A stretch of 64,000 nucleotides of DNA from Cognatiluteimonas sedimenti. Lineage in GTDB: Bacteria; Pseudomonadota; Gammaproteobacteria; Xanthomonadales; Xanthomonadaceae. A program made the position numbers and the translations under genes. The notes beneath the pieces were generated by a model that was given only the letters and a program-made list of their open reading frames with translations, did no database searches and had not been told where the DNA came from. The stretch spans positions 1 through 64,000 of the forward strand of contig NZ_JALGCL010000005.1 of the NCBI RefSeq assembly GCF_022808325.1. Direction: 5' to 3'. Shown one piece after another: positions 27,558-36,490 of the stretch (its first letter is position 1; the number at the start of each line of letters is the position of its first letter).

Positions 27558-28484
27558 ATGGAAACCAAGGCCAACTACGTCCTGATCGGCGCCTTCACCC
27601 TGGCCACGGCGGCATTCCTGCTGCTGTTCGGCCTGTGGGCGGCGAAATACTCCTCCGACCGCGACTGGCAGGAATACCGGGTGGTGTTCACCGAGCCGGT
27701 CACCGGCCTCACCGAGGGCAGCTCGGTGCAGTACAACGGCATCGCCATCGGCACGGTCGAAACGCTGGACCTGGACCCGAAGGATCCGCGGCGCGTGATC
27801 GCCCTGCTCAAGCTCAAGGCCGACACCCCGGTCAAGGTCGACACCCGCGCCAAGCTCTCGATCACCGGCCTCACCGGCGTGCCCTTCATCCAGCTCACCG
27901 GCGGCAGCCCGGGCGCGCAGATGCTGGCCCGCGGCGACCGCGACCGGATCCCGGTGATCCAGACCGAGGCCTCCGCGCTGCAGAACATCGCCGACACGGC
28001 AAACCGCCTGGTTTCGCGCATGGACGAGGTGTTGAGCGAGGAAAACGTCAAGCGCATCAACGACACGCTGGCGCACATCGAAACCCTGACCGGCGCGGTG
28101 GCCGGCCAGCGCGAGGACCTGCGCGCGCTGATCGTCAACGCGCGGCAATCCAGCGAACAGTTGTCCAGGACACTGGCGACCACCAACAAGGCGGTCGAGG
28201 ACATCGATCGCGAACTGGTCGACAAGTTGCCGGGGCTGATCGCGAGGCTCGACAGCACCCTGGGCAAGCTGGACTCGGCCGCCGGCGGCGCCGATGCGAT
28301 CCTCAACGAGAACCGCGCCGCGATCCACAGCTTCGCGACCGACGGCCTGTCGCAGCTCGGGCCGACCCTGGGCGAACTGCGCGCGCTGGTCCGCGACCTG
28401 CGCCGGATCAGCGACCGCCTCCAGGGCAGCCCGGCGCGTTACATCCTCGGCCGCGATGCACCCAAGGAGTTCGAACCCGAATGA
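27558..28484 (+). CDS. MCE (MlaD-like) lipid-binding protein
   Basis: Periplasmic, inner-membrane-anchored substrate protein of the MCE system. The 308-residue protein has one N-terminal membrane helix (YVLIGAFTLATAAFLLLFGLW), an MCE domain at about 38-118 (VTGLTEGSSVQYNGIAIGTVETL, KLSITGLTGVPFIQLTGG in broken form) and a long alpha-helical C-terminal region predicted to form a coiled tube. That longer helical tail resembles the PqiB/LetB-style or Pseudomonas Ttg2C-like proteins more than the 183-residue E. coli MlaD. Its stop overlaps the lipoprotein start by 4 bp. Confidence 0.9.
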   Translation: METKANYVLIGAFTLATAAFLLLFGLWAAKYSSDRDWQEYRVVFTEPVTGLTEGSSVQYNGIAIGTVETLDLDPKDPRRVIALLKLKADTPVKVDTRAKLSITGLTGVPFIQLTGGSPGAQMLARGDRDRIPVIQTEASALQNIADTANRLVSRMDEVLSEENVKRINDTLAHIETLTGAVAGQREDLRALIVNARQSSEQLSRTLATTNKAVEDIDRELVDKLPGLIARLDSTLGKLDSAAGGADAILNENRAAIHSFATDGLSQLGPTLGELRALVRDLRRISDRLQGSPARYILGRDAPKEFEPE

Positions 28485-29161
28485 ACATGCCGCGCATCCC
28501 GAATCGCACATCGGCAACCGGCCCGCTGCGCATGGCCGCGGCATTGCTGGTCGCCGGCACCCTGCTGGGCGGATGCTCGCTGCTGGGCGGCAGCCGCGAG
28601 CCGGTGACGATCTACGCGCCGGATCCGCGGATACCGGCCGATCCGGCGTGGCCGCAGGCGACCTGGCAGCTGTCGATCAGCCGCCCGGACGCCGCGCGCA
28701 TGATCGACAGCGCGCGCATCGTGGTGCGCCCCACGCCGGGCGAGTTGCAGGTCTACAAGGGCGCGGCCTGGGCCAGGACCCCGGGCGAGCAGTTGCAGGA
28801 CATCGTGCTGCGCACCCTCGAGGACTCGCGCCGGATCGGCGCCGTGGCGCGCCAGGGCAGCGGCATCGCCGCCGACTACAAGCTGGAGATGGACCTGCGC
28901 CGCTACGAAGCCGACTACGCCGGCAACGCGGTTCCCGCCGCGACCATCGAGGTCAACGCCAAGCTGCTGCACAACATCGACCAGGACGTGGTCGCCAGCC
29001 GCACCTTCCTGCAGGCGGTGCCGGCCGCCGGCACCGATACCGCGCTGGTGGCGCAGGCCTTCGGCCAGGCGCTGGCGGCGATCGGCCACGACATCGCCGG
29101 CTGGACCCTGGACAGCGGCAATGCGCATGAAGGCAGCGGCGCGCACGCCGGCCGCCACTGA
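28481..29161 (+). CDS. ABC-type transport auxiliary lipoprotein (PqiC-like)
   Basis: A 226-residue lipoprotein with a signal peptide ending in lipobox LLGGC (about residues 28-32). The mature part (VTIYAPDPRIP, WQLSISRPDAARMIDSARIVVRP in broken form, YKGAAWARTPGEQLQDIVLRTLEDSRR) matches the ABC-type transport auxiliary lipoprotein family found at the end of MCE operons, PqiC being the best known member. It probably joins the MCE complex to the outer membrane. It is the last gene of the four-gene lipid-transport operon, translationally coupled through an ATGA overlap. Confidence 0.88.
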   Translation: MNMPRIPNRTSATGPLRMAAALLVAGTLLGGCSLLGGSREPVTIYAPDPRIPADPAWPQATWQLSISRPDAARMIDSARIVVRPTPGELQVYKGAAWARTPGEQLQDIVLRTLEDSRRIGAVARQGSGIAADYKLEMDLRRYEADYAGNAVPAATIEVNAKLLHNIDQDVVASRTFLQAVPAAGTDTALVAQAFGQALAAIGHDIAGWTLDSGNAHEGSGAHAGRH

Positions 29162-29221
29162 AGGCCTGGACGTGTCCGGACGATCGTCCCGGGCGCAGCG
29201 ATGGATCCACGGCGCGGGTCG

Positions 29222-29878
29222 TCAACCAGCAGGTCCCTCGCTGCGCCCCGGATGGGGCGCCCGCGCCCCGCGGGAGCGGTCTGGCTTTGCCTGGGGCTGG
29301 ATGCTGCGGAACGTCAGATTGATGCGCGGCCCGACCGGCTTCGCCGTCCGCGGCAACGCATGCCGATAGCGCTGCTGGGTATCACCGCGCATCAACAGCA
29401 GGCTGCCGGCCGCCAACTCCAGCGCAAGCCTGCCGCCTGCTCCGCGGCGCGGCTTGAGCAGGAAGCGGCGCGTCGCCCCCAGGCTCAACGACGCGATCAC
29501 CGGGCGCGCGCCCAGTTCCGGTTCGTCGTCGCTGTGCCAACCCATGCTGTCGCGGCCATCGCGGTACAGATTCGCCAGCACGCTGTTGAAGTCGATGCCC
29601 AGTTCCTCCCGCAGGCGCGCGCGTAGCGGCAGCAGCGCCGCGGGCCACGGCCGCGGCTGGAAGACGGCGCCCGAATAGGCATAGGCCGCGCCCGGATCGC
29701 CGATCCAGCAGCTCAGCCGCGGCGAAGCCAGTTCCCGCCCGAACAGGCGGATGCGATGCACTTCCCAGGGAATGGCGGTCTGCAGGGTCGCGAACAGCGC
29801 AGCGGCGTCGGCCGGCGGTAGCCAATCCGCTTCCAGCGCAAGCTCCGCCCCCGGCAATGCCAGCGGCAACAGGTTCAT
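29222..29878 (-). CDS. AlkB-family 2-oxoglutarate/Fe(II) dioxygenase
   Basis: Predicted oxidative demethylase that repairs N-alkylated bases such as 1-methyladenine and 3-methylcytosine. It has 218 residues and the fold markers of the ALKBH2/3-like branch: NSVLANLYRDGRDSMGWHSDDEP, with iron ligands H115 and D117, the third ligand H173 in RYRHALP, and 2-oxoglutarate arginines R185 and R191 in PRINLTFR. The Arg/Pro/Gly-rich last 20 residues look like read-through of GC-rich spacer. It stands alone, convergent with the mla operon. Confidence 0.9.
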   Translation of the reverse strand: MNLLPLALPGAELALEADWLPPADAAALFATLQTAIPWEVHRIRLFGRELASPRLSCWIGDPGAAYAYSGAVFQPRPWPAALLPLRARLREELGIDFNSVLANLYRDGRDSMGWHSDDEPELGARPVIASLSLGATRRFLLKPRRGAGGRLALELAAGSLLLMRGDTQQRYRHALPRTAKPVGPRINLTFRSIQPQAKPDRSRGARAPHPGRSEGPAG

Positions 29879-30086
29879 CCATGCAAGCTATCGCATTGCG
29901 GCGCGCACCGGCGACCACGCTGGAGTTGCCCGAGCCTGGGCCCCGGATCGTCGTCCCCGGCAAGGCGGAGATCCATAGCAGACACGGAAATCCAGCGCCC
30001 CCGATCGCGCGGGGCGACGGCGTCGATGGGTTCGGAGCTTCCGCCGCGGATTTGCCGTCCCCGGCATAAACCCCGAAAATCCCTGC

Positions 30087-31781
30087 ATGTCCGAGGAGAC
30101 CGCAATGCAGCAGCCCGACGAGGGCCTCCCAGGGGGCGACGCCGCGGTCGAGATCGAACGCGACGTGATGGAGTACGACGTCGTCACCGTCGGCGCCGGC
30201 CCGGCCGGCCTGGCGTTCGCGATCCGCCTCAAGCAGCTCGCACCGGCGCTCTCGGTCTGCGTGATCGAGAAGGGCGCCACCGTCGGCGCCCACATCCTGT
30301 CCGGCGCGGTGATCGAGCCTGGCCCGCTGGACGCGTTGCTGCCGGGCTGGCGCGACAACCCGCCGCCGGTCTGCGTGCCGGCGACCGAGGACGAATTCTG
30401 GATCCTGGGCAGGACCAGCGGCCGCAAGCTGCCGTTCGTCCCGCCGCAGATGAACAACCACGGCAACTTCATCGTCAGCCTCGGTGCGCTGTGCGCGTGG
30501 CTGGCGCCGCAGGCCGAAGCCCTCGGCGTGGAGATCTATCCCGGCTTCGCCGCTGCTTCCGTGCTGCACGACGCCGACGGTCGCGTCGCCGGCGTGCGCA
30601 TCGGCGACATGGGCGTGGCCAGGGACGGCAGCCACAAGCCCGGGTTCACCGCCGGCATCGACATCCGCGCCAAGGTCACCGTGCTGGCCGAAGGCGCGCG
30701 CGGCAGCCTGACCAAGCAGCTGGTCAAGCGCTTCGGCCTCGATGCCGGTTGCGACCCGCAGGCGTACTCGATCGGCATCAAGGAACTCTGGCAATTGCCC
30801 GCCGGTCGCGGCACGCCCGGCAAGATCGTGCACACGGTCGGCTGGCCTGCCGACAACCACACCTACGGCGGCAGCTTCCTGTACCACCTGGACGGCGATC
30901 GGGTGGCGCTTGGCTACGTGTCGGGCCTGGATTACGCCGATCCCGACTACAAGCCCTGGGAAGCGTTCCAGCAATGGAAGCACCACCCGACCGTGGCGCC
31001 GTTGCTGGAAGGCGGCAGCATCGTCTCCGCCGGCGCCCGCGCGATCGTCACCGGCGGCTGGCAATCGCTGCCCAGGGTCGAGATGCCCGGCGCACTTCTG
31101 GTCGGCGACGGCGCCGGACTGCTCAACGTGCCCAAGATCAAGGGCACCCACCAGGCGATCCGCAGCGCGATGCTCGCGGCCGAGCACCTGGCCGCGCAGG
31201 CCGGCTCGGGCGCGCTCGACAGCGCCGGCTTCGACGCGCGACTGCGCGCCTCCGAGGCCATCAAGGAACTGCGCCAGGTGCGCAACATCAAGCCGGGCTT
31301 CAAGCGCGGATTCTGGTTCGGCATGTTCAATGCCGCCTGGGAGACGGTGACCCGCGGCTTGTCGCCTTGGACGCTGAAGGTGAAGCCCGACTGGTCCGCG
31401 CTCGACACGCTCGGCGATCGCGCGCACCCCGAACGCGACTACGTGAAGCGGACACTCGCCCCGCGCGACCGCCTGCAGGGCGTCTATTTCGCCGCCACTT
31501 CGCACGACGAGGACCAGCCCGTGCACCTGGTGGTACACGACACCAGCATCTGCATCGGCCGCTGCGTGGAGGAGTACGGCAATCCCTGCACGCGCTTCTG
31601 CCCTGCGGGCGTCTACGAAATGGTCGACGAGGTCGCCGATGACGGCAGCGCCGGCCTGCGCCTGCAGGTCAACGCGGCCAACTGCGTGCACTGCAAGACC
31701 TGCGACATCAAGGACCCGTACGAGATCATCACCTGGGTGACCCCCGAGGGTGGCTCGGGGCCGAATTACCAGAACCTCTGA
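30087..31781 (+). CDS. Electron transfer flavoprotein-ubiquinone oxidoreductase
   Basis: Membrane-associated iron-sulfur flavoprotein that passes electrons from ETF to ubiquinone. The 564-residue protein has the FAD-binding VVTVGAGPAGLAFAIRL near residues 31-47, AHILSGAVIEP, the quinone-site region, and a C-terminal 4Fe-4S segment: CIGRC from C489, GNPCTRFCPAGVYE, then NCVHCKTCDIKDPYE and WVTPEGGSGPNY near the end. Length and motifs match the family. It lies 11 kb from etfBA (43128-44922), an unusual separation, and just 12 bp before the WcbI-like gene. Confidence 0.95.
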   Translation: MSEETAMQQPDEGLPGGDAAVEIERDVMEYDVVTVGAGPAGLAFAIRLKQLAPALSVCVIEKGATVGAHILSGAVIEPGPLDALLPGWRDNPPPVCVPATEDEFWILGRTSGRKLPFVPPQMNNHGNFIVSLGALCAWLAPQAEALGVEIYPGFAAASVLHDADGRVAGVRIGDMGVARDGSHKPGFTAGIDIRAKVTVLAEGARGSLTKQLVKRFGLDAGCDPQAYSIGIKELWQLPAGRGTPGKIVHTVGWPADNHTYGGSFLYHLDGDRVALGYVSGLDYADPDYKPWEAFQQWKHHPTVAPLLEGGSIVSAGARAIVTGGWQSLPRVEMPGALLVGDGAGLLNVPKIKGTHQAIRSAMLAAEHLAAQAGSGALDSAGFDARLRASEAIKELRQVRNIKPGFKRGFWFGMFNAAWETVTRGLSPWTLKVKPDWSALDTLGDRAHPERDYVKRTLAPRDRLQGVYFAATSHDEDQPVHLVVHDTSICIGRCVEEYGNPCTRFCPAGVYEMVDEVADDGSAGLRLQVNAANCVHCKTCDIKDPYEIITWVTPEGGSGPNYQNL

Positions 31782-31793
31782 CGCAGGACGAAG

Positions 31794-32687
31794 ATGTCCC
31801 TTCGCAGCACCGGAAAGTCCGGTCGTTACGGCATGCGGCAGCCATGGCTGCTGTTGTACAACTGCCAGGTCATGGGGCTCGCCAATAGCCTGAACCTGTT
31901 GTGCGACGACATCCAAGTCGAGTATTACGATCCCCCAAACTTCCGCAAGCAGGCAAAGTTCATCCTCGGCAGGATGAGGGACTTCGAGCGGGTACTGGTT
32001 GCCCCGCAACTGGAATCCGAACTCGGTGAACAGTGGTCGGGCAACGAGAAGGTCTGGCGCATTCCCACCATCTCGTTCAATGCCTACCATCCGGACATCT
32101 GCTATCTCCTCCACTCCGGGAGTCCTTTGAAGGGGCCCCTCGGGGACTACCACTCCCTGATTGCCTACGCTGCATACACTTGCGGCATGTCCGAGACGCG
32201 CGCCCTTGCCCTGTACTGCGAATCCGTCTACGACAGCCTTGGCTATTTCAACCGCTGGGACCATTCCCGCAAGGCGCTGCTCGACTCCTTCTCCAGCCAC
32301 GGCTTCGACATCGGGGCGAAATTCGTCGAGTGGAGCCGGAACGGCCCCTTCATGTACTCCTTGAACCATCCACGCGTCCATTGCGTGCGGGACGTGGCCA
32401 GCGCAATCCTGGGGCGCGCGGGTTTGGATGCCAGGTATCTCGATGCACTGCCACACGACAACCTCGCCAACGGGCCCATCTTCCCCGTGTACACGGAAAT
32501 CGCCTCGCACCTTGGCGTCGACGGAAGTTATCTGTTCAAACTTGGCGGAAGGTATCAGTTCATCCAACTCGAAGAATTCGTCTCCGAATGCTTCCGTCTC
32601 TACCGCGATACCCCCCGGGTTGGCATCCGCCCCGAGTTCGAGCGCATGCTGGGCAACGCGATGGCCGTCATCAAGGCCCTGCAATGA
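31794..32687 (+). CDS. WcbI-like polysaccharide biosynthesis putative acetyltransferase
   Basis: A 297-residue protein with LLYNCQVMGLANSLNLL near the start (NCQ at 23-25), the pattern of the WcbI family of capsule-biosynthesis proteins, for which an acetyl-CoA/CoA-binding, SGNH-like role has been proposed. The family NCQ motif and a YHPD segment near residue 99 are present. It starts 12 bp after the ETF-QO gene but is functionally unrelated. Its stop overlaps the next, GSCFA-domain, gene by 4 bp, so the two are made together and probably modify the same glycan. Family assignment is by motif only. Confidence 0.65.
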   Translation: MSLRSTGKSGRYGMRQPWLLLYNCQVMGLANSLNLLCDDIQVEYYDPPNFRKQAKFILGRMRDFERVLVAPQLESELGEQWSGNEKVWRIPTISFNAYHPDICYLLHSGSPLKGPLGDYHSLIAYAAYTCGMSETRALALYCESVYDSLGYFNRWDHSRKALLDSFSSHGFDIGAKFVEWSRNGPFMYSLNHPRVHCVRDVASAILGRAGLDARYLDALPHDNLANGPIFPVYTEIASHLGVDGSYLFKLGGRYQFIQLEEFVSECFRLYRDTPRVGIRPEFERMLGNAMAVIKALQ

Positions 32688-33736
32688 CTGACAATCCCTA
32701 CCGCGGCCTCGGCGACCACCAGTTCTGGCGACGCGCCGTCGCCGGGGTCGAGCGCTTCCGTTTCGATCCTGTCCGCGCCACCCGCTTCACCATCCAGCCG
32801 TCGGAACGCGTCGCCACCGCAGGAAGTTGCTTCGCCCAGCACATTTCCAATCGCCTGGCGAGCATCGGCTTCAACTACTTCGTTACCGAAGCGGGCGAGC
32901 ATCTTCCGGACGCACAGCGCAGAGCATTGAACCATGGCGTCTTTTCCGCCCGCTTCGGCAACATCTACACCTCGCGCCAGTTGCTGCAACTGTTCCAGGA
33001 AAGCTTCCAGGGCCGCCCGGTGGCCGATGACGTCTGGCAGCGCGAGGATGGCCGCTACGTCGATGCATTGCGGCCCCAAGTCACCCCAGGAGGCTACGAA
33101 TCCCCCGGCGAAGTGAAGCGCGAGCGCGAACTGCACCTGGCCGCAGTCAGGCGGATGTTCGAGCAATGCGACGTTTTCGTCTTCACCCTGGGCCTGACAG
33201 AGACCTGGCGCTCGAAAGTCGACGACACGGTCTATCCCTTGGCGCCTGGCGTGTCCGGCGGCAGCTTCGATCCGGAGCGGCATGAATTCGTCAACCTGGA
33301 CGTACACGACGTAACGGGCGACATGGAATCCTTCCTCGCGGGCCTTAAATCAGTCAATCCGGGCGTGAAGGTGATCCTGACCGTTTCGCCTGTACCGCTG
33401 ATCGCCACGTACGAAGACCGCAACGTGCTGGTGTCCACCACTTACAGCAAGTCGGTCCTGCGGGTCGTGGCGGACATGCTGTGGCGCAGGTACGAGTGGA
33501 TCGAATACTTCCCGTCCTACGAAATCATCGTCGGCAACTACAACGATTCGCGCTACTTCGAGCGGGACTATCGTGGAATCAACCGCCTCGGCGTCGATCA
33601 CGCCATGCGGTGTTTCCTCGACCATTACACGTCACGCGGCAAGCGCCGAAGCCCGGTTCCGGGAATTGCCACGCCCCCATTGCTGACGAGCGATATCATG
33701 TGCGACGAAGAAGCAATCGACCAGTTGCGGCCTTGA
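32684..33736 (+). CDS. GSCFA-domain protein (SGNH-like)
   Basis: A 350-residue protein carrying the eponymous GSCFA motif at residues 47-51 (ATAGSCFAQHI), followed by FVFTLGLTETW and a C-terminal GINRLGVDHAM segment. GSCFA is an uncharacterised domain related to SGNH/GDSL hydrolases and acyltransferases; in these the Ser of GSC would be the nucleophile. Its 4-bp overlap with the upstream WcbI-like gene points to a joint role, plausibly acyl modification of a surface polysaccharide. The 211 bp after its stop hold no recognisable gene. Confidence 0.75.
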   Translation: MTDNPYRGLGDHQFWRRAVAGVERFRFDPVRATRFTIQPSERVATAGSCFAQHISNRLASIGFNYFVTEAGEHLPDAQRRALNHGVFSARFGNIYTSRQLLQLFQESFQGRPVADDVWQREDGRYVDALRPQVTPGGYESPGEVKRERELHLAAVRRMFEQCDVFVFTLGLTETWRSKVDDTVYPLAPGVSGGSFDPERHEFVNLDVHDVTGDMESFLAGLKSVNPGVKVILTVSPVPLIATYEDRNVLVSTTYSKSVLRVVADMLWRRYEWIEYFPSYEIIVGNYNDSRYFERDYRGINRLGVDHAMRCFLDHYTSRGKRRSPVPGIATPPLLTSDIMCDEEAIDQLRP

Positions 33737-33947
33737 TCCGTGCAATGCTTCACCCGATGGCCGATGCTCGCGCCTACCCGTCGAAGCCGGCCGCCATGGC
33801 TGCGTCCGGAACGTCGCCGCAGTCACGAGTATCAGGCCGCCCGTCGTTGACTCGCCGCGGGCCGCCGTCCGGTGATCCGTGCCGGATCCATTTTTTGCGG
33901 CCTGGCTGCCATATCCTCCCGCGTCGCTCCTGCATGAAGGGCCTGCC

Positions 33948-35615
33948 GTGATCGCATACTCCCCGCTTCAGAGGCGGAACAGCCCCTCCCTTGTGGTTGC
34001 GGTCATCGCACTCGTCGCGATCGCCAGCTTCTGGCTTCGCACGGGCCTGGACATGTATCCCCTGGACGACGGCTGGGTGAGCCTGTCGGTTACCGATATG
34101 AAGTTCGACTTCCTGGATTTCTTCTTCACCAACAGCCGGGAGCTGCGCAACCTTCCCTACATCATTGCCAAGTCGATCGAAGACGATGGTTTCCGCGCAA
34201 TCAACCTGATTCTCATCGGAATCGATGCGCTCACCTTTCTGGGGCTGTTCCGCATCAGCCTCTTCCTGCTACCAGGGCGGACGGTTGCATCCTTCATGGT
34301 GGCCGGCCTGTCGATGTTGTTCCCGAACGACCACACGATGTTCTGGCTCGGCGCGTTCGGCGTCAACCTGTCCTACCTGTTGCTGGTCTGGGGAACAGTC
34401 GTTGCGCTGGCCGCAATCGACCGGCAACGGCCATGGCTGCATGCGCTTGGTCTTGTCCTTTTGTTCTGCGGCATCAGGACCTACCCGGGCTACATCTTCA
34501 TGCCACTGATCGTGGTGAGCGGCTTCCTCTACAAGCGACACGGCGGAGCCGGCTACCTGCGTGGCTTCGCAAGGCACATCCTGCCGCAGTGGCTGACATT
34601 CGCCGTCGCACTCGCCCCTACCGTGCAAGGCATGGTCCAGGGCCGTGGCCGGGAAGGCCGGGTCGCGCACTTCGATGTCCAGGATGTAGTCGCCGGCTAC
34701 CGGGAGATGTTCGCGAACCTGCTTTGGCGCTGGATGGACGACCTTTGGCCGCAGGCATCCTGGCTTATGGCCTACGCGTTTCTCTTCGCATTGCTGTTCA
34801 TCGTGGCCGTCGTTCTGCTGCGACGAGCCCAGCGACGGGGCGATCAGCCTCCCCTGCATGCCTTCCGTCCTTTCGTCCTGGCTGCGATCTGCCTCTCGAT
34901 CGTGCTGCTGTGCTACCTGCCGTACGCGGTCAGTGATATCCGTTTCGACCACGGCCGCGCACTGATTGCCTGCCGCTTCGGATGGGTGCTGCTGGTGGTG
35001 GCGCTGGTGGACCGATGGCAAATGCAATTCGGACGGCCCACCACGGCCCGGGCCCTGTGCGCAGTCGGGGTGGCATTGCTGACGTTGTTCGGCTTGAACA
35101 GGCTGTCCAACTTCGACGCCCGCCATGAGCGCTCGATCTACCAGCGGGTCATGCTGGCCGACCTTGCCGCCGCCCTCCCTTGCCCGCCAGCCGAAACACC
35201 GATCGTGCTCATCGTCCGCCAAGACGAATTCAGCAAGGAAAAGGGCGGCAAGATGCTGGTCAACCGCCCGCAATTCCTGTTGCGGGCGCTGTACGCCAAT
35301 GACAAGGTCAAGGGCTACACGGTAAGCAACTGGATGCTCGGCCGGCACGGACGCATCGATCCGTCAGACGGCACGATCATCTACCGGCGACGCGACCTCG
35401 GGCCCGCGCCCCTGTTGTTGCATTACAGCTTCGACTCAGGAATCAGGCACGCTGCGCAAGCGCGCTTCAGGGTGGGTCGCCCTTACCAATGGACCACGGT
35501 ACACGGCTCACCCCTCCCCGCTTCGCAGTGCCATCCGGCGCCCTTGGTCCGTGAGCTCTCGCGTGAGCGCGACGGGTACCTGGACCATCTCGGCCTGCCG
35601 ACCAGGATGCCTTGA
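33948..35615 (+). CDS. Polytopic membrane protein of unknown function (GT-C-like appearance)
   Basis: About 555 residues with around ten membrane helices in the first 400 residues (VVAVIALVAIASFWL, LTFLGLFRISLFLL, SYLLLVWGTVVALAAI, LVLLFCGIRTYPGYIF and others) and a soluble C-terminal domain of about 150 residues. The GTG at 33948 was chosen because GAAGG precedes it by about 9 nt and the upstream codons look spurious. An acidic pair in MYPLDDGWVSLS after TM1 recalls the first-loop acidic motif of GT-C glycosyltransferases. It may transfer a lipid-linked sugar, but family membership is not recognised. It resembles the protein at 53028-54635 in layout. Confidence 0.6.
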   Translation: MIAYSPLQRRNSPSLVVAVIALVAIASFWLRTGLDMYPLDDGWVSLSVTDMKFDFLDFFFTNSRELRNLPYIIAKSIEDDGFRAINLILIGIDALTFLGLFRISLFLLPGRTVASFMVAGLSMLFPNDHTMFWLGAFGVNLSYLLLVWGTVVALAAIDRQRPWLHALGLVLLFCGIRTYPGYIFMPLIVVSGFLYKRHGGAGYLRGFARHILPQWLTFAVALAPTVQGMVQGRGREGRVAHFDVQDVVAGYREMFANLLWRWMDDLWPQASWLMAYAFLFALLFIVAVVLLRRAQRRGDQPPLHAFRPFVLAAICLSIVLLCYLPYAVSDIRFDHGRALIACRFGWVLLVVALVDRWQMQFGRPTTARALCAVGVALLTLFGLNRLSNFDARHERSIYQRVMLADLAAALPCPPAETPIVLIVRQDEFSKEKGGKMLVNRPQFLLRALYANDKVKGYTVSNWMLGRHGRIDPSDGTIIYRRRDLGPAPLLLHYSFDSGIRHAAQARFRVGRPYQWTTVHGSPLPASQCHPAPLVRELSRERDGYLDHLGLPTRMP

Positions 35616-35841
35616 CCCGGGGCGCCGGGAGCGCGGCTTGCCTGTGCCGGTGCCTCTCCGCAACAAGGCCTCGCAGACCGCGGAGAGCACCAGCTGGAAC
35701 CCGTCAGGATTCGCCTACGGAGTCGAGGTGGGCCGGGCGCCCCTCGGGGCGCCAGCTGGCCTACCGGCGCAGCTTCCGGCGTTGGATCCCTCGTGGCCGC
35801 CAGGAGCGGCCCGCCCGAGAACCCATCGACGAGGAATCACC

Positions 35842-36429
35842 ATGTTTCTGACCCACAAAGCGGTGCCCGCCACCGCGCTTGTCCTGCTGCTTGGCGCCGC
35901 GACGGCCGTGCAGGCCGGCAACAACTACGGCACCAACCGCAAGGTCATGAGCGGGGCCCAGTGCCAGCCCAGCGACGGCGCGCAATGGCCGGATATCGAC
36001 ATCAACCCCGACGGCATCCGCAACATGAGCGACACCTATGCCCGCTACATCTCCTGCACCATCCCGATGGACAGCGACACCACGATCGACCAGTCGGATT
36101 TCGACTCGACGACGACCCAAGGGGCTTTCACGTTCGAAGTCGGGATGGATTACTCCGCCACCCCTTCGGCCGGCCTTGTCAACACGACTTGCACCATGTA
36201 TCGGCGCAGTGGGTCTACCGGAGTGAAGACCAGCGAGGCGTTCACGATTACTTCGGCAAAGACCACGGATCCCGTGACTTACTCGGTGACTCCAGACTTG
36301 ATGGATGGCGCCAGCGCGCTCGTCCCTGATGTCTTCTCCTTCAACTGCAAGCTCAATCCCAAGATCAAGCTGGCCTACATCAAGTGGTATGAGGCCGAGA
36401 ACACCGGCGGTTATTACTACACGCCGTGA
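35842..36429 (+). CDS. Secreted hypothetical protein with four cysteines
   Basis: A 195-residue protein with a clear Sec signal peptide (ATALVLLLGAATAVQA, cleavage before GNNYG). The mature protein is Thr/Ser/Asp-rich and beta-like, with four Cys residues (QCQPS, SCTIP, TCTMY, NCKLN), consistent with two disulfides in the periplasm or outside the cell. No family is recognised. The start is supported by GAGG 8 nt upstream. An inverted repeat and a membrane-anchored protein gene follow within 61 bp, so the two genes are probably co-expressed. The 226 bp upstream hold no gene. Confidence 0.7.
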   Translation: MFLTHKAVPATALVLLLGAATAVQAGNNYGTNRKVMSGAQCQPSDGAQWPDIDINPDGIRNMSDTYARYISCTIPMDSDTTIDQSDFDSTTTQGAFTFEVGMDYSATPSAGLVNTTCTMYRRSGSTGVKTSEAFTITSAKTTDPVTYSVTPDLMDGASALVPDVFSFNCKLNPKIKLAYIKWYEAENTGGYYYTP

Positions 36430-36437
36430 CCGCGAGC

Positions 36438-36462
36438 GCGCCGGCAGCCACGCTGCCGGCGC
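36438..36462 (+). repeat. Intercistronic hairpin
   Basis: GCGCCGGCAG at 36438-36447 and its complement at 36453-36462 form a 10-bp perfect stem with a 5-nt loop, 8 bp after the stop of the secreted protein. It lacks a T-run, so it is more likely an mRNA-stabilising or partial attenuating structure than a full terminator. Confidence 0.55.
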
Positions 36463-36490
36463 TTGCACCAAAGTACAAGAGGATTGATGC

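Noticed and set aside
29191-29248. 11-bp inverted repeat between the mla lipoprotein and AlkB genes as a terminator
   Set aside because: Arms are separated by about 36 bases, there is no T-run, and one arm lies inside the AlkB coding region; likely chance in GC-rich DNA.
33737-33947. Possible small gene between the GSCFA gene and the polytopic protein
   Set aside because: Short frames there lack a start with a ribosome-binding site and have no plausible protein features.
35616-35841. GGGCGCCCC/GGGGCGCC hairpin as a terminator after the polytopic protein
   Set aside because: Palindrome is too GC-dominated and has no following T-run; no independent support.
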